Shown: positions 7,491-15,377, counted from the stretch's first letter. The stretch is 17,952 bases of DNA from Mucilaginibacter sp. UBA4741 (GCA_002403905.1 DHIR01000028.1:1-17952); one strand, 5' to 3'. The notes: a model not told the origin generated them from the letters alone. Program-made: numbers and translations.

Positions 7491-8012
7491 ATGATAACAA
7501 TTATATCTGCAACCAATCGTCCCGGAAGCTCAACACTTAAAGTGGCGCGCTATTATCAAAAAATACTGCTCGAAAAGGGTTTAGAATCGGGAATATTATC
7601 AATGGCACAATTGCCGCCCAATTTAATCGAAACCGATCTGTTTGGAAAACGCAGTGCCGAGTTTCAGCAAATACAAGATATTATTACCGCTACCGATAAA
7701 TTTATATTCATCATCCCTGAGTATAATGGCAGTTTCCCAGGTGTGTTAAAAGTATTTATTGATGCCTGTACTTTCCCGGATAGTTTTTATGAAAAAAAGG
7801 CTGCGCTGGTGGGTGTATCATCAGGCAAGTATGGCAACATACGCGGCATTGATCATTTTACCGGAGTTTGCCATTATATCCATCTAAATGTAATGTCGCT
7901 AAAGCTGCATATAGCCAATATTAAAACAGAGTTTAATGAGTATAGCGACCTGTTTAAAGAGGATACTATAAAGTTTACCTATGAGCAGATAGAGAAGTTT
8001 ATTAAGTTTTGA
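7491..8012 (+). CDS. NADPH-dependent FMN reductase (flavodoxin fold)
   Basis: Cytoplasmic flavin enzyme of the SsuE/chromate-reductase/azoreductase superfamily, which uses NAD(P)H to reduce FMN or, through bound FMN, small electrophiles. The 173 residues open with ISATNRPGSSTLKVA (5-19), the phosphate-binding loop of this fold, and carry IIPEYNGSFPGVLK (74-87), the flavin-contact motif that is close to diagnostic, and SGKYGNIRG (111-119). Length matches the family. It stands alone, divergent from parA and convergent with the VIT transporter, so context does not give the substrate. The start ATG follows directly on an AT-rich repeat with no Shine-Dalgarno sequence. The physiological acceptor cannot be read from sequence. 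Confidence 0.88.
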   Translation: MITIISATNRPGSSTLKVARYYQKILLEKGLESGILSMAQLPPNLIETDLFGKRSAEFQQIQDIITATDKFIFIIPEYNGSFPGVLKVFIDACTFPDSFYEKKAALVGVSSGKYGNIRGIDHFTGVCHYIHLNVMSLKLHIANIKTEFNEYSDLFKEDTIKFTYEQIEKFIKF

Positions 8013-8074
8013 GTTATGGGTGATGAGTCTTGAGTAAAACTTAACTTATCACTCAAAACTCACTACTCAAAACT
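8005..8074. repeat. TGAGT-type near-palindrome spanning two convergent stop codons
   Basis: AGTTTTGAGT (8005-8014) is exactly complementary in reverse to ACTCAAAACT (8065-8074), and ACTCAAAACT occurs again at 8051-8060. Inner words (GATGAGTCTTGAGT and its partner) continue the pairing imperfectly. The left arm contains the TGA stop of the FMN reductase gene (8010-8012), and the right arm overlaps the VIT gene's stop (8073-8075). It may act as a two-way terminator, though no T-run is present. Confidence 0.65.
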
Positions 8075-8765
8075 ATTTCCCTGTAATCAACTTCGCCATT
8101 CCAAATGCGGCGGCGGCAGCCAAGGCACCGATAACTAAAACTTTAAACGCGCCCGATATAGGGGGCTGACCTGTTACCTTGCTTTTAAAATAGCCAAAAA
8201 CAAACAGGCATATCATAGTTATTATGCACGAATACACCAAAGCTGTTTGCGAATTGGACTCGAAAAAATAAGGTGTCAAAGGAATGATCCCGCCAACTAT
8301 ATAAGACAGACCAATTGTTATAGCGCTTTGCGATGCGCGGTTAGCCAAGGGTTTCTCCAGTCCAAGCTCATAGCGCATCATAAAATCAACCCATTTATCT
8401 TTATCCTTGGCCATTTCATCGGCTACCTGGGTTTGCAGTGCATCTGATAAACCAAAATTGGCAAATACTTCTTTTACTTCGGCTTTCTCTTGTTCGGGAA
8501 CACGTTCAACCTCATCATACTCGCGTTGCAGTTCGGCGGCATAATGGTCGGCTTCTGTTCTGCCGGCCAGGAACCCGCCCAGCCCCATAGCTATCGATCC
8601 GGCAACAATTTCGGCAATGCCTGCTGTAATTACAATACCTGATGAATTAACTGCGCCGCTTAATCCGGCTGCTAATGCAAACGGCACCGTTAATCCATCG
8701 GACATGCCAATAACAATATCGCGTATGGTGTCAGAGCTTTTTAGATGGTGTTCATCGTGATGCAT
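8073..8765 (-). CDS. VIT1/CCC1-family Fe2+/Mn2+ transporter
   Basis: Inner-membrane transporter related to plant VIT1 and yeast CCC1, which export or sequester Fe2+ or Mn2+. The 230 residues show the VIT signature RDIVIGMSDGLTVPFALAAGL (in parts, 15-35) and AGIAEIVAGSIAMGLGGFLAG (48-68). A cytosolic metal-binding loop (about 70-137) is rich in Glu, with E71, H74, E82 and E85 and FMMRYELGLEKP (128-139). Spacing of these and of M129/E133 fits the VIT1 metal site, with His where one Glu would be (my hand alignment). Three more hydrophobic segments follow. Upstream in-frame starts exist at 8783 (ATG) and 8798 (TTG); I chose 8765 because MHHDEHHLKSS is the usual type of N-terminus. It is divergent from a TonB receptor. 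Confidence 0.92.
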   Translation of the reverse strand: MHHDEHHLKSSDTIRDIVIGMSDGLTVPFALAAGLSGAVNSSGIVITAGIAEIVAGSIAMGLGGFLAGRTEADHYAAELQREYDEVERVPEQEKAEVKEVFANFGLSDALQTQVADEMAKDKDKWVDFMMRYELGLEKPLANRASQSAITIGLSYIVGGIIPLTPYFFESNSQTALVYSCIITMICLFVFGYFKSKVTGQPPISGAFKVLVIGALAAAAAFGMAKLITGK

Positions 8766-8864
8766 GATTAAATGTAACTGCATTAAAATTATAATCAATA
8801 CAAAAAGTACAATTTATCATTGGTCTGAATAGTGACTCTTTAAGTATCTAATATCTTACAATAC

Positions 8865-8898
8865 AAAATAGCCCTTTTATTAACTAAAGGGCTATTTT
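8865..8898 (+). terminator. Strong hairpin with T-run in the receptor leader (terminator or attenuator)
   Basis: AAAATAGCCCTTT (8865-8877) pairs perfectly over 13 bp with AAAGGGCTATTTT (8886-8898), with an 8-nt loop and a T-run at the end: the form of an intrinsic terminator. It lies between divergent genes, so no annotated gene ends here on either strand. It may terminate a short leader RNA upstream of the receptor (attenuation), end an unannotated small RNA, or act as a DNA palindrome. Confidence 0.5.
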
Positions 8899-8900
8899 TG
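8893..8900 (+). promoter_or_regulatory. Candidate -7 promoter element of the TonB receptor gene
   Basis: TATTTTTG matches the Bacteroidota -7 consensus TAnnTTTG exactly and ends 22 bp before the GTG start. It overlaps the right arm of the 8865-8898 hairpin. No good -33 TTTG lies at the expected distance, so the promoter call is tentative. Confidence 0.35.
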
Positions 8901-8922
8901 TTTCGTACCTAACTCAAACGCA

Positions 8923-10995
8923 GTGTTCAAAATTTACTTTACTCTTGTCCTGATTTTTGCAGCGGGCATAGTTGCCAGCGCTCAATCAAAAAAAGCCGAT
9001 ACCGCAAAAAAAATAAATACAGTAACCGTCAGAGGTTATTTATCAGATCAGCCTATGTTAAGCGTTCCGGCTTCGGTAAGTGTGATAACACCGGCACAAT
9101 TAAAATTACAGCCTGATAATTCATTAGTATCAACCATGAATACCATACCAGGCATACGCATGGAAGAACGCTCGCCGGGCAGTTATCGTTTATCCATCAG
9201 GGGGAGTTTATTGCGGTCGCCATTTGGTATACGCGATGTTAAAATTTATTATGACGAGCTGCCCCTTACAGATGCAGGCGGCAATACTTATCTAAATGTT
9301 ATCGACTTTAACAGCGTACAAGGCATTGAAGTATTAAAAGGTCCGGATGGCAGCCTGTTCGGTGCAAACTCGGGCGGGGTAGTTTTGATTAGCCCTGTTA
9401 ATAGGTACGATAACACCAATTTTGTAACCGCTGGTTTATCAGGCGGATCTTATGGTATGGTACACGAAAACGTGGGCCTGCAAAACGTTAGCAAAAACAA
9501 TCAGTTTAATTTTAATCAATCATACCAGACCTATCATGGCTACCGGGTACATAGCGATATGCATCGCAATTATTTACAGGCCAGCGATAAGATCACTTAT
9601 GGCGGTAATAACTCAGTAAAAATATTAGGTTTTTACTCAGATCTAAGCTATGAAACACCGGGCGGTTTAACCCAGGCGCAGGCCGATGCCGATCCAACCG
9701 CAGCAAGGCCATCTACTTCTTTTGTACCGGGATCTATTGTGCAACACGCCAGAATCACCAATAAAATGACCTATGGTGGCGCGGTAAACGAGTGGCATAT
9801 AACAGATCATATCCGCAATATATTTGCCGTATATGGGGCCTATGTAAATTTCACCAACCCGTTTATTACCAATTACGAGCAGCGTTACGAGCGTACTTAC
9901 GGTATGCGCACCTATTTTGAATTTACCGGCACACCAAAAAATAACTTTAACTGGAAAGCCAATGTGGGCATGGAGTGGGAGAAAACCAATGCTGACAATA
10001 ACGACTACGGCAACCGCGCCGGTGTACGTGATACCGCCCAAAGCTTAGACAAGGTTAATACCGGCCAGCATTTTATATTTGCCCGTTACGAAGAAACTAT
10101 CGCTAACCGCCTGCATGTAGAAGCTGCAGCCAGCTTAAATTTTTATGGGTATGATTTTAAAAATGTTTATCCGCGTGCGCAAACGTCATTTACAACGCAA
10201 ACATTTACGCCGCAAATTATGCCACGTTTGGCGCTGTCATACCAGGTAACTAATAATTTTGTTTGGCGCACGTCTGCAAGTCGCGGATATTCAACGCCAA
10301 CATCTGCCGAGATCCGTCCGTCAAATAATATCATCAATACCTCTCTGGGCGCACAATACGGATGGAACTATGAGACAGGCTTCCGCCTGCGTAGCAATGA
10401 CGAGAGTTTGTTACTGGATGCATCTGCCTTTTACTATCATTTAAACAACGCTATTGTGCGCAGACTAACCCCTGCATCGACAGAATATTATACTAACTCG
10501 GGCGATATTAAACAACCGGGCATAGAGATTTATCTTACCTATTGGCTCATCAAACAAACTGACCATGGTTTTATTAGGGGACTACAGCTTAACGAATCAT
10601 ACACCATAAGCAAATTTACTTTTGGCGATTACCATGATGCTACCACCAGTTACCAGGGCAAAGAACTAACCGGCGTACCACGCGATGTTGAAGTTGCCAG
10701 TATGCAGATAAAGTTCCCGCAGGCATTGTATTTATTTGTACAGCATAATTATACCGCGCAAATCCCGCTTAACGAGGCTAATACTTTTTTTGCGCCGCAT
10801 TATAATTTAGTACAGGCTAAACTAGGCTGGCAACATACACTAAGTAACAAAGCCAAGCTTGATATTTATGCCGGAGTTGATAACCTGTTAAATGAAAAAT
10901 ACAGTTTGGGTGATGATCTGGATGCTGTTGGGAATCGTTTTTATAACCCATCGCCGCTGCGTAATTATTATGCGGGCTTTAACGTAAGGTTTTAG
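8923..10995 (+). CDS. TonB-dependent outer-membrane receptor (FecA-like, iron/siderophore type)
   Basis: Outer-membrane beta-barrel that imports scarce ligands using TonB energy. The 690 residues have a signal peptide (1-21, ending VASAQ), a TonB-box-like strand INTVTVRGY (31-39), a plug domain (about 46-158: VPASVSVITPAQL, TIPGIRMEERSPG, SIRG, IEVLKGPDGSLFGANSGGVV), and a barrel of alternating strands ending in the typical C-terminal Phe (NYYAGFNVRF). It lacks the N-terminal CarboxypepD_reg extension of SusC proteins and has no SusD partner, so a siderophore, haem or metal ligand is more likely than a glycan. The divergent VIT metal transporter fits this, but the ligand is inferred. The only good start is GTG at 8923, needed for the signal peptide; a hairpin lies just upstream. 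Confidence 0.93.
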   Translation: MFKIYFTLVLIFAAGIVASAQSKKADTAKKINTVTVRGYLSDQPMLSVPASVSVITPAQLKLQPDNSLVSTMNTIPGIRMEERSPGSYRLSIRGSLLRSPFGIRDVKIYYDELPLTDAGGNTYLNVIDFNSVQGIEVLKGPDGSLFGANSGGVVLISPVNRYDNTNFVTAGLSGGSYGMVHENVGLQNVSKNNQFNFNQSYQTYHGYRVHSDMHRNYLQASDKITYGGNNSVKILGFYSDLSYETPGGLTQAQADADPTAARPSTSFVPGSIVQHARITNKMTYGGAVNEWHITDHIRNIFAVYGAYVNFTNPFITNYEQRYERTYGMRTYFEFTGTPKNNFNWKANVGMEWEKTNADNNDYGNRAGVRDTAQSLDKVNTGQHFIFARYEETIANRLHVEAAASLNFYGYDFKNVYPRAQTSFTTQTFTPQIMPRLALSYQVTNNFVWRTSASRGYSTPTSAEIRPSNNIINTSLGAQYGWNYETGFRLRSNDESLLLDASAFYYHLNNAIVRRLTPASTEYYTNSGDIKQPGIEIYLTYWLIKQTDHGFIRGLQLNESYTISKFTFGDYHDATTSYQGKELTGVPRDVEVASMQIKFPQALYLFVQHNYTAQIPLNEANTFFAPHYNLVQAKLGWQHTLSNKAKLDIYAGVDNLLNEKYSLGDDLDAVGNRFYNPSPLRNYYAGFNVRF

Positions 10996-11081
10996 TGGGA
11001 TAGCAATAAGAGCACTCTTTAAAGAGAACGCTCCTATTGCTGAGGTGATATTACTGGATCAGTAACGTAAGGTTTGAGTGG
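10981..11081 (+). repeat. 18-bp near-exact direct repeat flanking a hairpin segment
   Basis: AACGTAAGGTTTTAGTGG (10981-10998), which contains the last codons and TAG stop of the receptor gene, recurs as AACGTAAGGTTTGAGTGG at 11064-11081 with one change in 18. The two copies lie 83 bp apart and bracket a 65-bp segment (10999-11063) holding the hairpin at 11002-11041. This looks like a local duplication, or an insertion with a duplicated target. Confidence 0.75.
11002..11041 (+). other. Two-tier hairpin behind the receptor gene
   Basis: AGCAATAAGAGC (11002-11013) pairs with GCTCCTATTGCT (11030-11041) with one mismatch, and inside it CTCTTT (11015-11020) pairs with AAAGAG (11021-11026). It begins 6 bp after the receptor stop. 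No T-run follows, so it may protect the mRNA 3' end rather than terminate on its own. Confidence 0.6.
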
Positions 11082-11106
11082 TTATTGTTGATGGTAAAAA
11101 ATATTT

Positions 11107-11235
11107 GTCATTGCTAGGAACTGAGCAATCGCAAGGATGCAATGCGGATAATAGTTCGCGATTGCCACGCTACGCTCGCGATGACGGGGTGGGGAGGAAC
11201 ACGTGCGATTGCCACACTCGTAGCTCGTTCGTGAC
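11107..11235. repeat. REP-like extragenic repeat with three arms
   Basis: The gene-free stretch 10996-11311 holds this besides the repeat and hairpin above. GTCATTGCTAGGA...GCAATCGC (11107-11132) is the imperfect reverse complement of GCGATTGCCACG...CGCGATGAC (11158-11185), and a second copy of the right arm, GCGATTGCCACAC...GTGACA, follows at 11204-11235. GTCATTGC...GCAATCGC arms are a familiar form of extragenic palindrome in Bacteroidota (from memory). Short open frames on both strands here are by-products of the palindrome. From 11236 to 11311 I see nothing distinct. Confidence 0.7.
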
Positions 11236-11311
11236 ATATTGGAGAATAGTATGTCGCTTGCATAATCAACCCTCATAACGTACCTTGTACAGCCCTAACC
11301 GCACGCGCATT

Positions 11312-12025
11312 ATGAAAAAATTACTTATAGCCTTTGTTTTATTGTTAACCGCTGCTGGTGCTTCGGCGCAAACAAGCGAGGCCAGGCCTACGGCAAATAT
11401 TAACTCGGTTGTAGTTGATTCGGCAGGTATGCGATATGCTTATGTGGTATGGCAGCGGCTGGTACAAAGCGGCGAATACTGGCTAAAACCCGTCGACTAT
11501 AAAAAAGAAAACACGCCGTTTATAATCATTAAATTTACCGACGAGCAAAAAAACGTTTACTACGCCCGCCTGCCCAAACCGGCCGAAAGCACCTTTTTTA
11601 CCACCGGGCAGGTTATTAAGCCTTTTAAAATAAGGGACATTAACGGCAAAAAATTAGAGGCTAAAGATTGGGCCGGCAAAACGCTGGTGTTTAATTACTG
11701 GTTTATTGGCTGCCCGCCCTGCCGCGCCGAAATACCCGAGCTAAACAAACTGGCTATTAAATATAAGGACGACCCAAATGTAATTTTCGTGGGTTTCGCG
11801 CTGGATGATGATTCGGACATTAAAGACTTTATCAAGACCTCGCCATTTAGCTACAGGCTGGTAAGCGAAAGCCAATCGTACGCCAACCAGTTTAAAATAT
11901 ACCTGTACCCCACTAACATGGTTATTGACAAGGAAGGAAAAGTGCGCCTGCATTATGTAAGCGCCCCGGCTAACGGCCCCTACTGGATAGATAAAACCAT
12001 ACAGGAAAGCGAAAAGGGAATGTAA
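11312..12025 (+). CDS. TlpA/ResA-like thiol-disulfide oxidoreductase, periplasmic
   Basis: A secreted thioredoxin-fold protein that reduces or exchanges disulfides in the periplasm. The 237 residues begin with a signal peptide (1-20, MKKLLIAFVLLLTAAGASAQ), then an N-terminal domain of about 75 residues that I do not recognise, then the AhpC/TSA-TlpA domain from about residue 100: PFKIRDINGKKLEAKDWAGK, FNYWFIGCPPCRAEIPELN with the redox pair Cys134/Cys137, and the cis-Pro region LYPTNMVIDKEGKV. The CPPC centre is that of TlpA/ResA relatives. The ATG at 11312 was chosen over an in-frame TTG at 11285 because it gives a clean signal peptide. It stands alone after the repeat-rich gap, so its partner proteins are unknown. 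Confidence 0.9.
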   Translation: MKKLLIAFVLLLTAAGASAQTSEARPTANINSVVVDSAGMRYAYVVWQRLVQSGEYWLKPVDYKKENTPFIIIKFTDEQKNVYYARLPKPAESTFFTTGQVIKPFKIRDINGKKLEAKDWAGKTLVFNYWFIGCPPCRAEIPELNKLAIKYKDDPNVIFVGFALDDDSDIKDFIKTSPFSYRLVSESQSYANQFKIYLYPTNMVIDKEGKVRLHYVSAPANGPYWIDKTIQESEKGM

Positions 12026-12037
12026 ATGATTTTTTTT

Positions 12038-12065
12038 CGCTGTTCGAAGTCAAAATCGGACAGCG
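12038..12065. other. Hairpin between convergent genes
   Basis: CGCTGTTCGA (12038-12047) pairs with TCGGACAGCG (12056-12065) over 10 bp with one G-T wobble. A T-run lies on its 5' side on the + strand, so neither strand reads hairpin then T-run. It may still act as a weak terminator for the genes ending on each side. Confidence 0.45.
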
Positions 12066-12068
12066 GGG

Positions 12069-12929
12069 TTAATTATGGGTAAACTTACCCGAAATCGACG
12101 AAAGTTTATCATTTTGATGCCTGGTTGCAAGCTTAGCCAGGTTGGGTTTACTTTCCCTTTTTGAGGTAGCATAGTCCATTGCCTGTTTAAAGGTAGTGAC
12201 CCAAATCGTCTCGCGGTGTTTCCTCAAATAGCGAAGCAACCGGTAATGGACCTTGGCGGAAACAGAGATATAATCGCCGCCTATGCCGTGAAACATAAAA
12301 ATGCCCAGGCCGCCGGCTTTTTCAACTTTTTTAACAAAGTCAATTAATTCGGCAGCGGTGTTGTTGCCTTCAAGCCCGTAGGACGGAATTCGCAACAGGT
12401 CAAGGTGGGAAAAGTCGGTAATTACAGCATCGGTGTCACCGCCGGTGCGGGCATATTTTACTAATCTGTAATCGCGCAGCGAATTCACATAATCTTTCTT
12501 CCCGGCTGTGGTTTCAGAACAGGGATAAGCAAAGGTGCGGCTGGTATGCCCGTCTATCGCATAAAGATAATTGTTCATTATTTCTATTTCGCGGAGCATT
12601 TTTTCTATGGTGTAGTTTTCTGATGGGACGGGGTTGTCTTCCGTGCTTAGGCAAGGGTGATAGAGTGTATGGTTACCCAGCTCATAGCCCTCGCAGCTCA
12701 GCTTTTTCCATTTAGGAATGGTCAGCGTGTCTATATCTGCTGTCAGGAAAAAAGTAGCTTTAAGTTGCTGGCTGCGCAGCTGTGGTACGGCATTAGTTAA
12801 TTGAGATTCAAGGGCATCGTCATATGTTAACACAATAGCTGCTTTATGATGACCCGGCCATTTAACCGGATGCTGCGCCTGCGCGCCCAAATGCGCCAGT
12901 AGAATTATAAAAATCAGATAGTTCCTCAT
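12069..12929 (-). CDS. Secreted polysaccharide deacetylase (CE4/NodB-homology)
   Basis: Metal-dependent deacetylase of the NodB-homology superfamily, probably removing N- or O-acetyl groups from a polysaccharide. The 286 residues have a signal peptide (1-19, ending AQAQ), then the ordered motifs: VLTYDDA (33-39; Asp37 general base, Asp38 metal ligand), GNHTLYHP (85-92; metal ligands His87 and His91), FAYPC (133-137), and GIFMFHGIG (209-217; His214). The motifs are complete, so it should be active. Substrate is not evident. About 35 residues after the catalytic domain (from about 250) are polar and basic. It lies 126 bp downstream of a GH92 mannosidase on the same strand, so a shared glycan-degrading job is possible, though co-transcription is not certain. 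Confidence 0.9.
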   Translation of the reverse strand: MRNYLIFIILLAHLGAQAQHPVKWPGHHKAAIVLTYDDALESQLTNAVPQLRSQQLKATFFLTADIDTLTIPKWKKLSCEGYELGNHTLYHPCLSTEDNPVPSENYTIEKMLREIEIMNNYLYAIDGHTSRTFAYPCSETTAGKKDYVNSLRDYRLVKYARTGGDTDAVITDFSHLDLLRIPSYGLEGNNTAAELIDFVKKVEKAGGLGIFMFHGIGGDYISVSAKVHYRLLRYLRKHRETIWVTTFKQAMDYATSKRESKPNLAKLATRHQNDKLSSISGKFTHN

Positions 12930-13055
12930 TAATCTCTGCTAACATTGATCAATGGTATTTGTTTGACGATACGTGTTAGTTTGGCGATAGCGATAGCAGA
13001 ATGTCAGCGATTTTATTTCAAATAACTTGTTTAAGGTAATACTTAGTATGTTGGT

Positions 13056-15344
13056 TTACTTATGCTTTGACGACATATAGAAAGTGATCTCGCCGCCATT
13101 CATAATATCAGCATGGCTTAAAAACAATTTATCTAATGGCTTACCATTTAATATGATCTTTTGGATATAAACATTTTTAGCGCTTTGGTTATTTACATGG
13201 ATAGTAAACGTTTTACCACCACCCACCTGCACCACCGCGCCATCAACCGCCGGGCTGCCAATAGCATATTGATCAGACGCCGGGGCAACCGGGTAAAAAC
13301 CTAACGTGCTGAATATGTACCAGGCGCTCATCTGGCCGGTATCGTCATTGCCGCCTAACCCGTCCGGAGTTGGTTTATACATCTTAGGTAATATCATGCG
13401 GATCTTCTCCTGCGTTTTCCAGGGTTTGTCGGTCCAGTCGTACAAATAAGCTACGTGGTGCGATGGCTCGTTACCATGCACGTAGTTACCTATGATACCG
13501 TCTTTGGTGATGTCCTCGGTTTCGGCAAAGTATTTATCCGGCAGGTTATAGCTAAACAAGCTATCCATATAAACTATAAAGCGTTTGTTGCCGCCCATTA
13601 GTTTTATTAATGATGCAGGGTCATGCGGAACATATAGGGTATAGTTCCAGGCGTTACCTTCAATAAATCCCTGGTTGATGGTAGTAAACGGATCAAACTT
13701 ATCGCGGAACTTACCATCGGCCATACGCGGGTGCATAAAGCCGGATTTTGGGTCGTATACATTTTTATAGTTTTCTGACCGTTTAATAAACTCATTGTAG
13801 ATAGCAGTGTTGCCTAATTTCTTGGCCATTTGCGCAATACACCAATCATCATACGCATACTCCAAAGTTGATGATACCGAGTTACCATCCTTTTCGTCAG
13901 GGATATAACCCAGATCCATATAGTAACCAATACCCAAATAATCTTTATGACGGGCGGTAGTTACGCAATCCTCCAAAGCTTTGTTGGCATCAAACGGCGC
14001 GTTGCCTTTTACAACCGCATCGGCAATAACAGATACGCTATGGTAACCGCTCATGCACCAGTTCTCGTTACCCGAGTTGCTCCACACCGGCAGCATGTGC
14101 TCCGGGCTTTGGTCGAAATGCGCCATCATAGATTTTACCATGTCGGCATTACGGCTGGGGTTAATAATATTAAACAGCGGGTGCAGCGCGCGGTGGGTAT
14201 CCCATAAACTAAAAGTAGTATAGTTGGTAAAGCCCCGGGCTGTATGTATATTTTGATCAAGGCCCTTATACTTTCCATCCACATCCATATAAACCGTAGG
14301 GTTGATCATGGTATGGTACATAGAGGTATAAAAGTTCTCTTTAATTTCTTTATTACCGGTGATGGTAATTTTATGCAGCTCTTTCTCCCATTGCGCCTGG
14401 CCATCATTCTTCACTTTGTCAAAATCCCAGGTGGTGGCTTCGGCTTTCATGTTGGCCATTGCGCCATCCATACTAACCGGCGATATGGCAAATTTTATCT
14501 TGATCTTTTCGCCTTCTTCGGTTTTAAAATCGAAGTATGCGCGTAATTGTCTGCCGGCTATCTCGGGGAAGTTTTTGGCCTGATTGAATTTCCCCCAGAA
14601 ACCACCGTACACCTCGCGTTTAGAGAAGTTTTTATAACCATGACCGGTAAAAGGTTTAGAAAACTCCATAGCAAAATATAACGCACGACTACGGGCCCAG
14701 CCGTTAGTTAACCTATAGCCTATTACATGTGTATCGTCTATCACACGCATGTAGGTCCACACGTTTTTATCAGGATAGTTGTAAATGCCTGCCATCAGGT
14801 CAAGTATGATATGCGCGTTGTCTGATTTGGGGAAAGTATATTGATGAAAACCTACACGAGTGGTGGTGGTCATTTCGGCCAGGATATTGTGTTCATCCAG
14901 CTTTACTTTATAGTAGTTAGCTTCGCTTACTTCGTTGGTATGCGAAAACGGCGAGCGGTAACCGCTATGTGGTTTATCAGCCGTGCCGGGGTTAAGCTTT
15001 AACGGGCCGATGGTTGGCATAATTAAAAAATCGCCAAGATCAGAATGGCCGGTACCGCTAAAATGCGTATGGCTAAAGCCTACGATAGTTTTATCCTCGT
15101 ATTGATAACCGGCGCAGTATTTATAAACGTCAGGGTTATAATGTCCGTTCAGCTCATAGCCCGCGGTATCTGTCTCGGGGCTTAATTGCACCATACCAAA
15201 TGGCACGGTAGCACCCGGGAAAGTATGGCCCATGCGCTGGGTACCTACTATCGGCTTAACATATTGAACTAAATTTTCGGTTGATTTTTGCGCGTTGGCT
15301 ATAAAAGCGGTGCAAACAAACAGGGCAGTAAGTATTTTCTTCAT
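13056..15344 (-). CDS. GH92 alpha-mannosidase, secreted
   Basis: Exo-acting, Ca2+-dependent glycoside hydrolase family 92 enzyme that trims alpha-linked mannose (often alpha-1,2) from N-glycans or fungal mannans. The 762 residues have a signal peptide (1-19) without a lipobox, so it is probably periplasmic. Motifs: VKPIVGTQRMGHTFPGATVP (29-48), GFSHTHFSGTGHSDLGD (89-105), EGNAWNY with Glu562 as likely general acid (counterpart of Glu533 in BT3990, by motif position), HGNEPSHH (623-630), and the catalytic loop GGNDDTGQMSAW (664-675) followed by LGFYPVAP. Length is usual for the family. Unlike many Bacteroidota GH92 genes it is not beside a SusC/SusD pair; the deacetylase downstream is the only glycan-related neighbour. 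The exact linkage cut cannot be told. Confidence 0.95.
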   Translation of the reverse strand: MKKILTALFVCTAFIANAQKSTENLVQYVKPIVGTQRMGHTFPGATVPFGMVQLSPETDTAGYELNGHYNPDVYKYCAGYQYEDKTIVGFSHTHFSGTGHSDLGDFLIMPTIGPLKLNPGTADKPHSGYRSPFSHTNEVSEANYYKVKLDEHNILAEMTTTTRVGFHQYTFPKSDNAHIILDLMAGIYNYPDKNVWTYMRVIDDTHVIGYRLTNGWARSRALYFAMEFSKPFTGHGYKNFSKREVYGGFWGKFNQAKNFPEIAGRQLRAYFDFKTEEGEKIKIKFAISPVSMDGAMANMKAEATTWDFDKVKNDGQAQWEKELHKITITGNKEIKENFYTSMYHTMINPTVYMDVDGKYKGLDQNIHTARGFTNYTTFSLWDTHRALHPLFNIINPSRNADMVKSMMAHFDQSPEHMLPVWSNSGNENWCMSGYHSVSVIADAVVKGNAPFDANKALEDCVTTARHKDYLGIGYYMDLGYIPDEKDGNSVSSTLEYAYDDWCIAQMAKKLGNTAIYNEFIKRSENYKNVYDPKSGFMHPRMADGKFRDKFDPFTTINQGFIEGNAWNYTLYVPHDPASLIKLMGGNKRFIVYMDSLFSYNLPDKYFAETEDITKDGIIGNYVHGNEPSHHVAYLYDWTDKPWKTQEKIRMILPKMYKPTPDGLGGNDDTGQMSAWYIFSTLGFYPVAPASDQYAIGSPAVDGAVVQVGGGKTFTIHVNNQSAKNVYIQKIILNGKPLDKLFLSHADIMNGGEITFYMSSKHK

Positions 15345-15377
15345 GAAGGAACAAGGAAAAGTTAATTTTTACAGACC

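Noticed and set aside
9667..10041. 124-codon - strand open frame inside the TonB receptor gene
   Set aside because: Lies in the barrel-coding region; no motif, and the receptor reading frame is complete.
11196..11210. CACGTG core as a possible parS site
   Set aside because: Only the central six bases fit the parS palindrome; the flanks do not pair and it lies inside the REP-like element.
11078..11278. Overlapping open frames on both strands in the repeat-rich gap
   Set aside because: They are created by the REP-like palindrome, which reads open in both directions; composition is not protein-like.
12069..15344. Polysaccharide utilisation locus around the GH92 and deacetylase genes
   Set aside because: No SusC/SusD pair, sugar regulator or further glycosidase is present, and the nearby TonB receptor is of a different type on the other strand.
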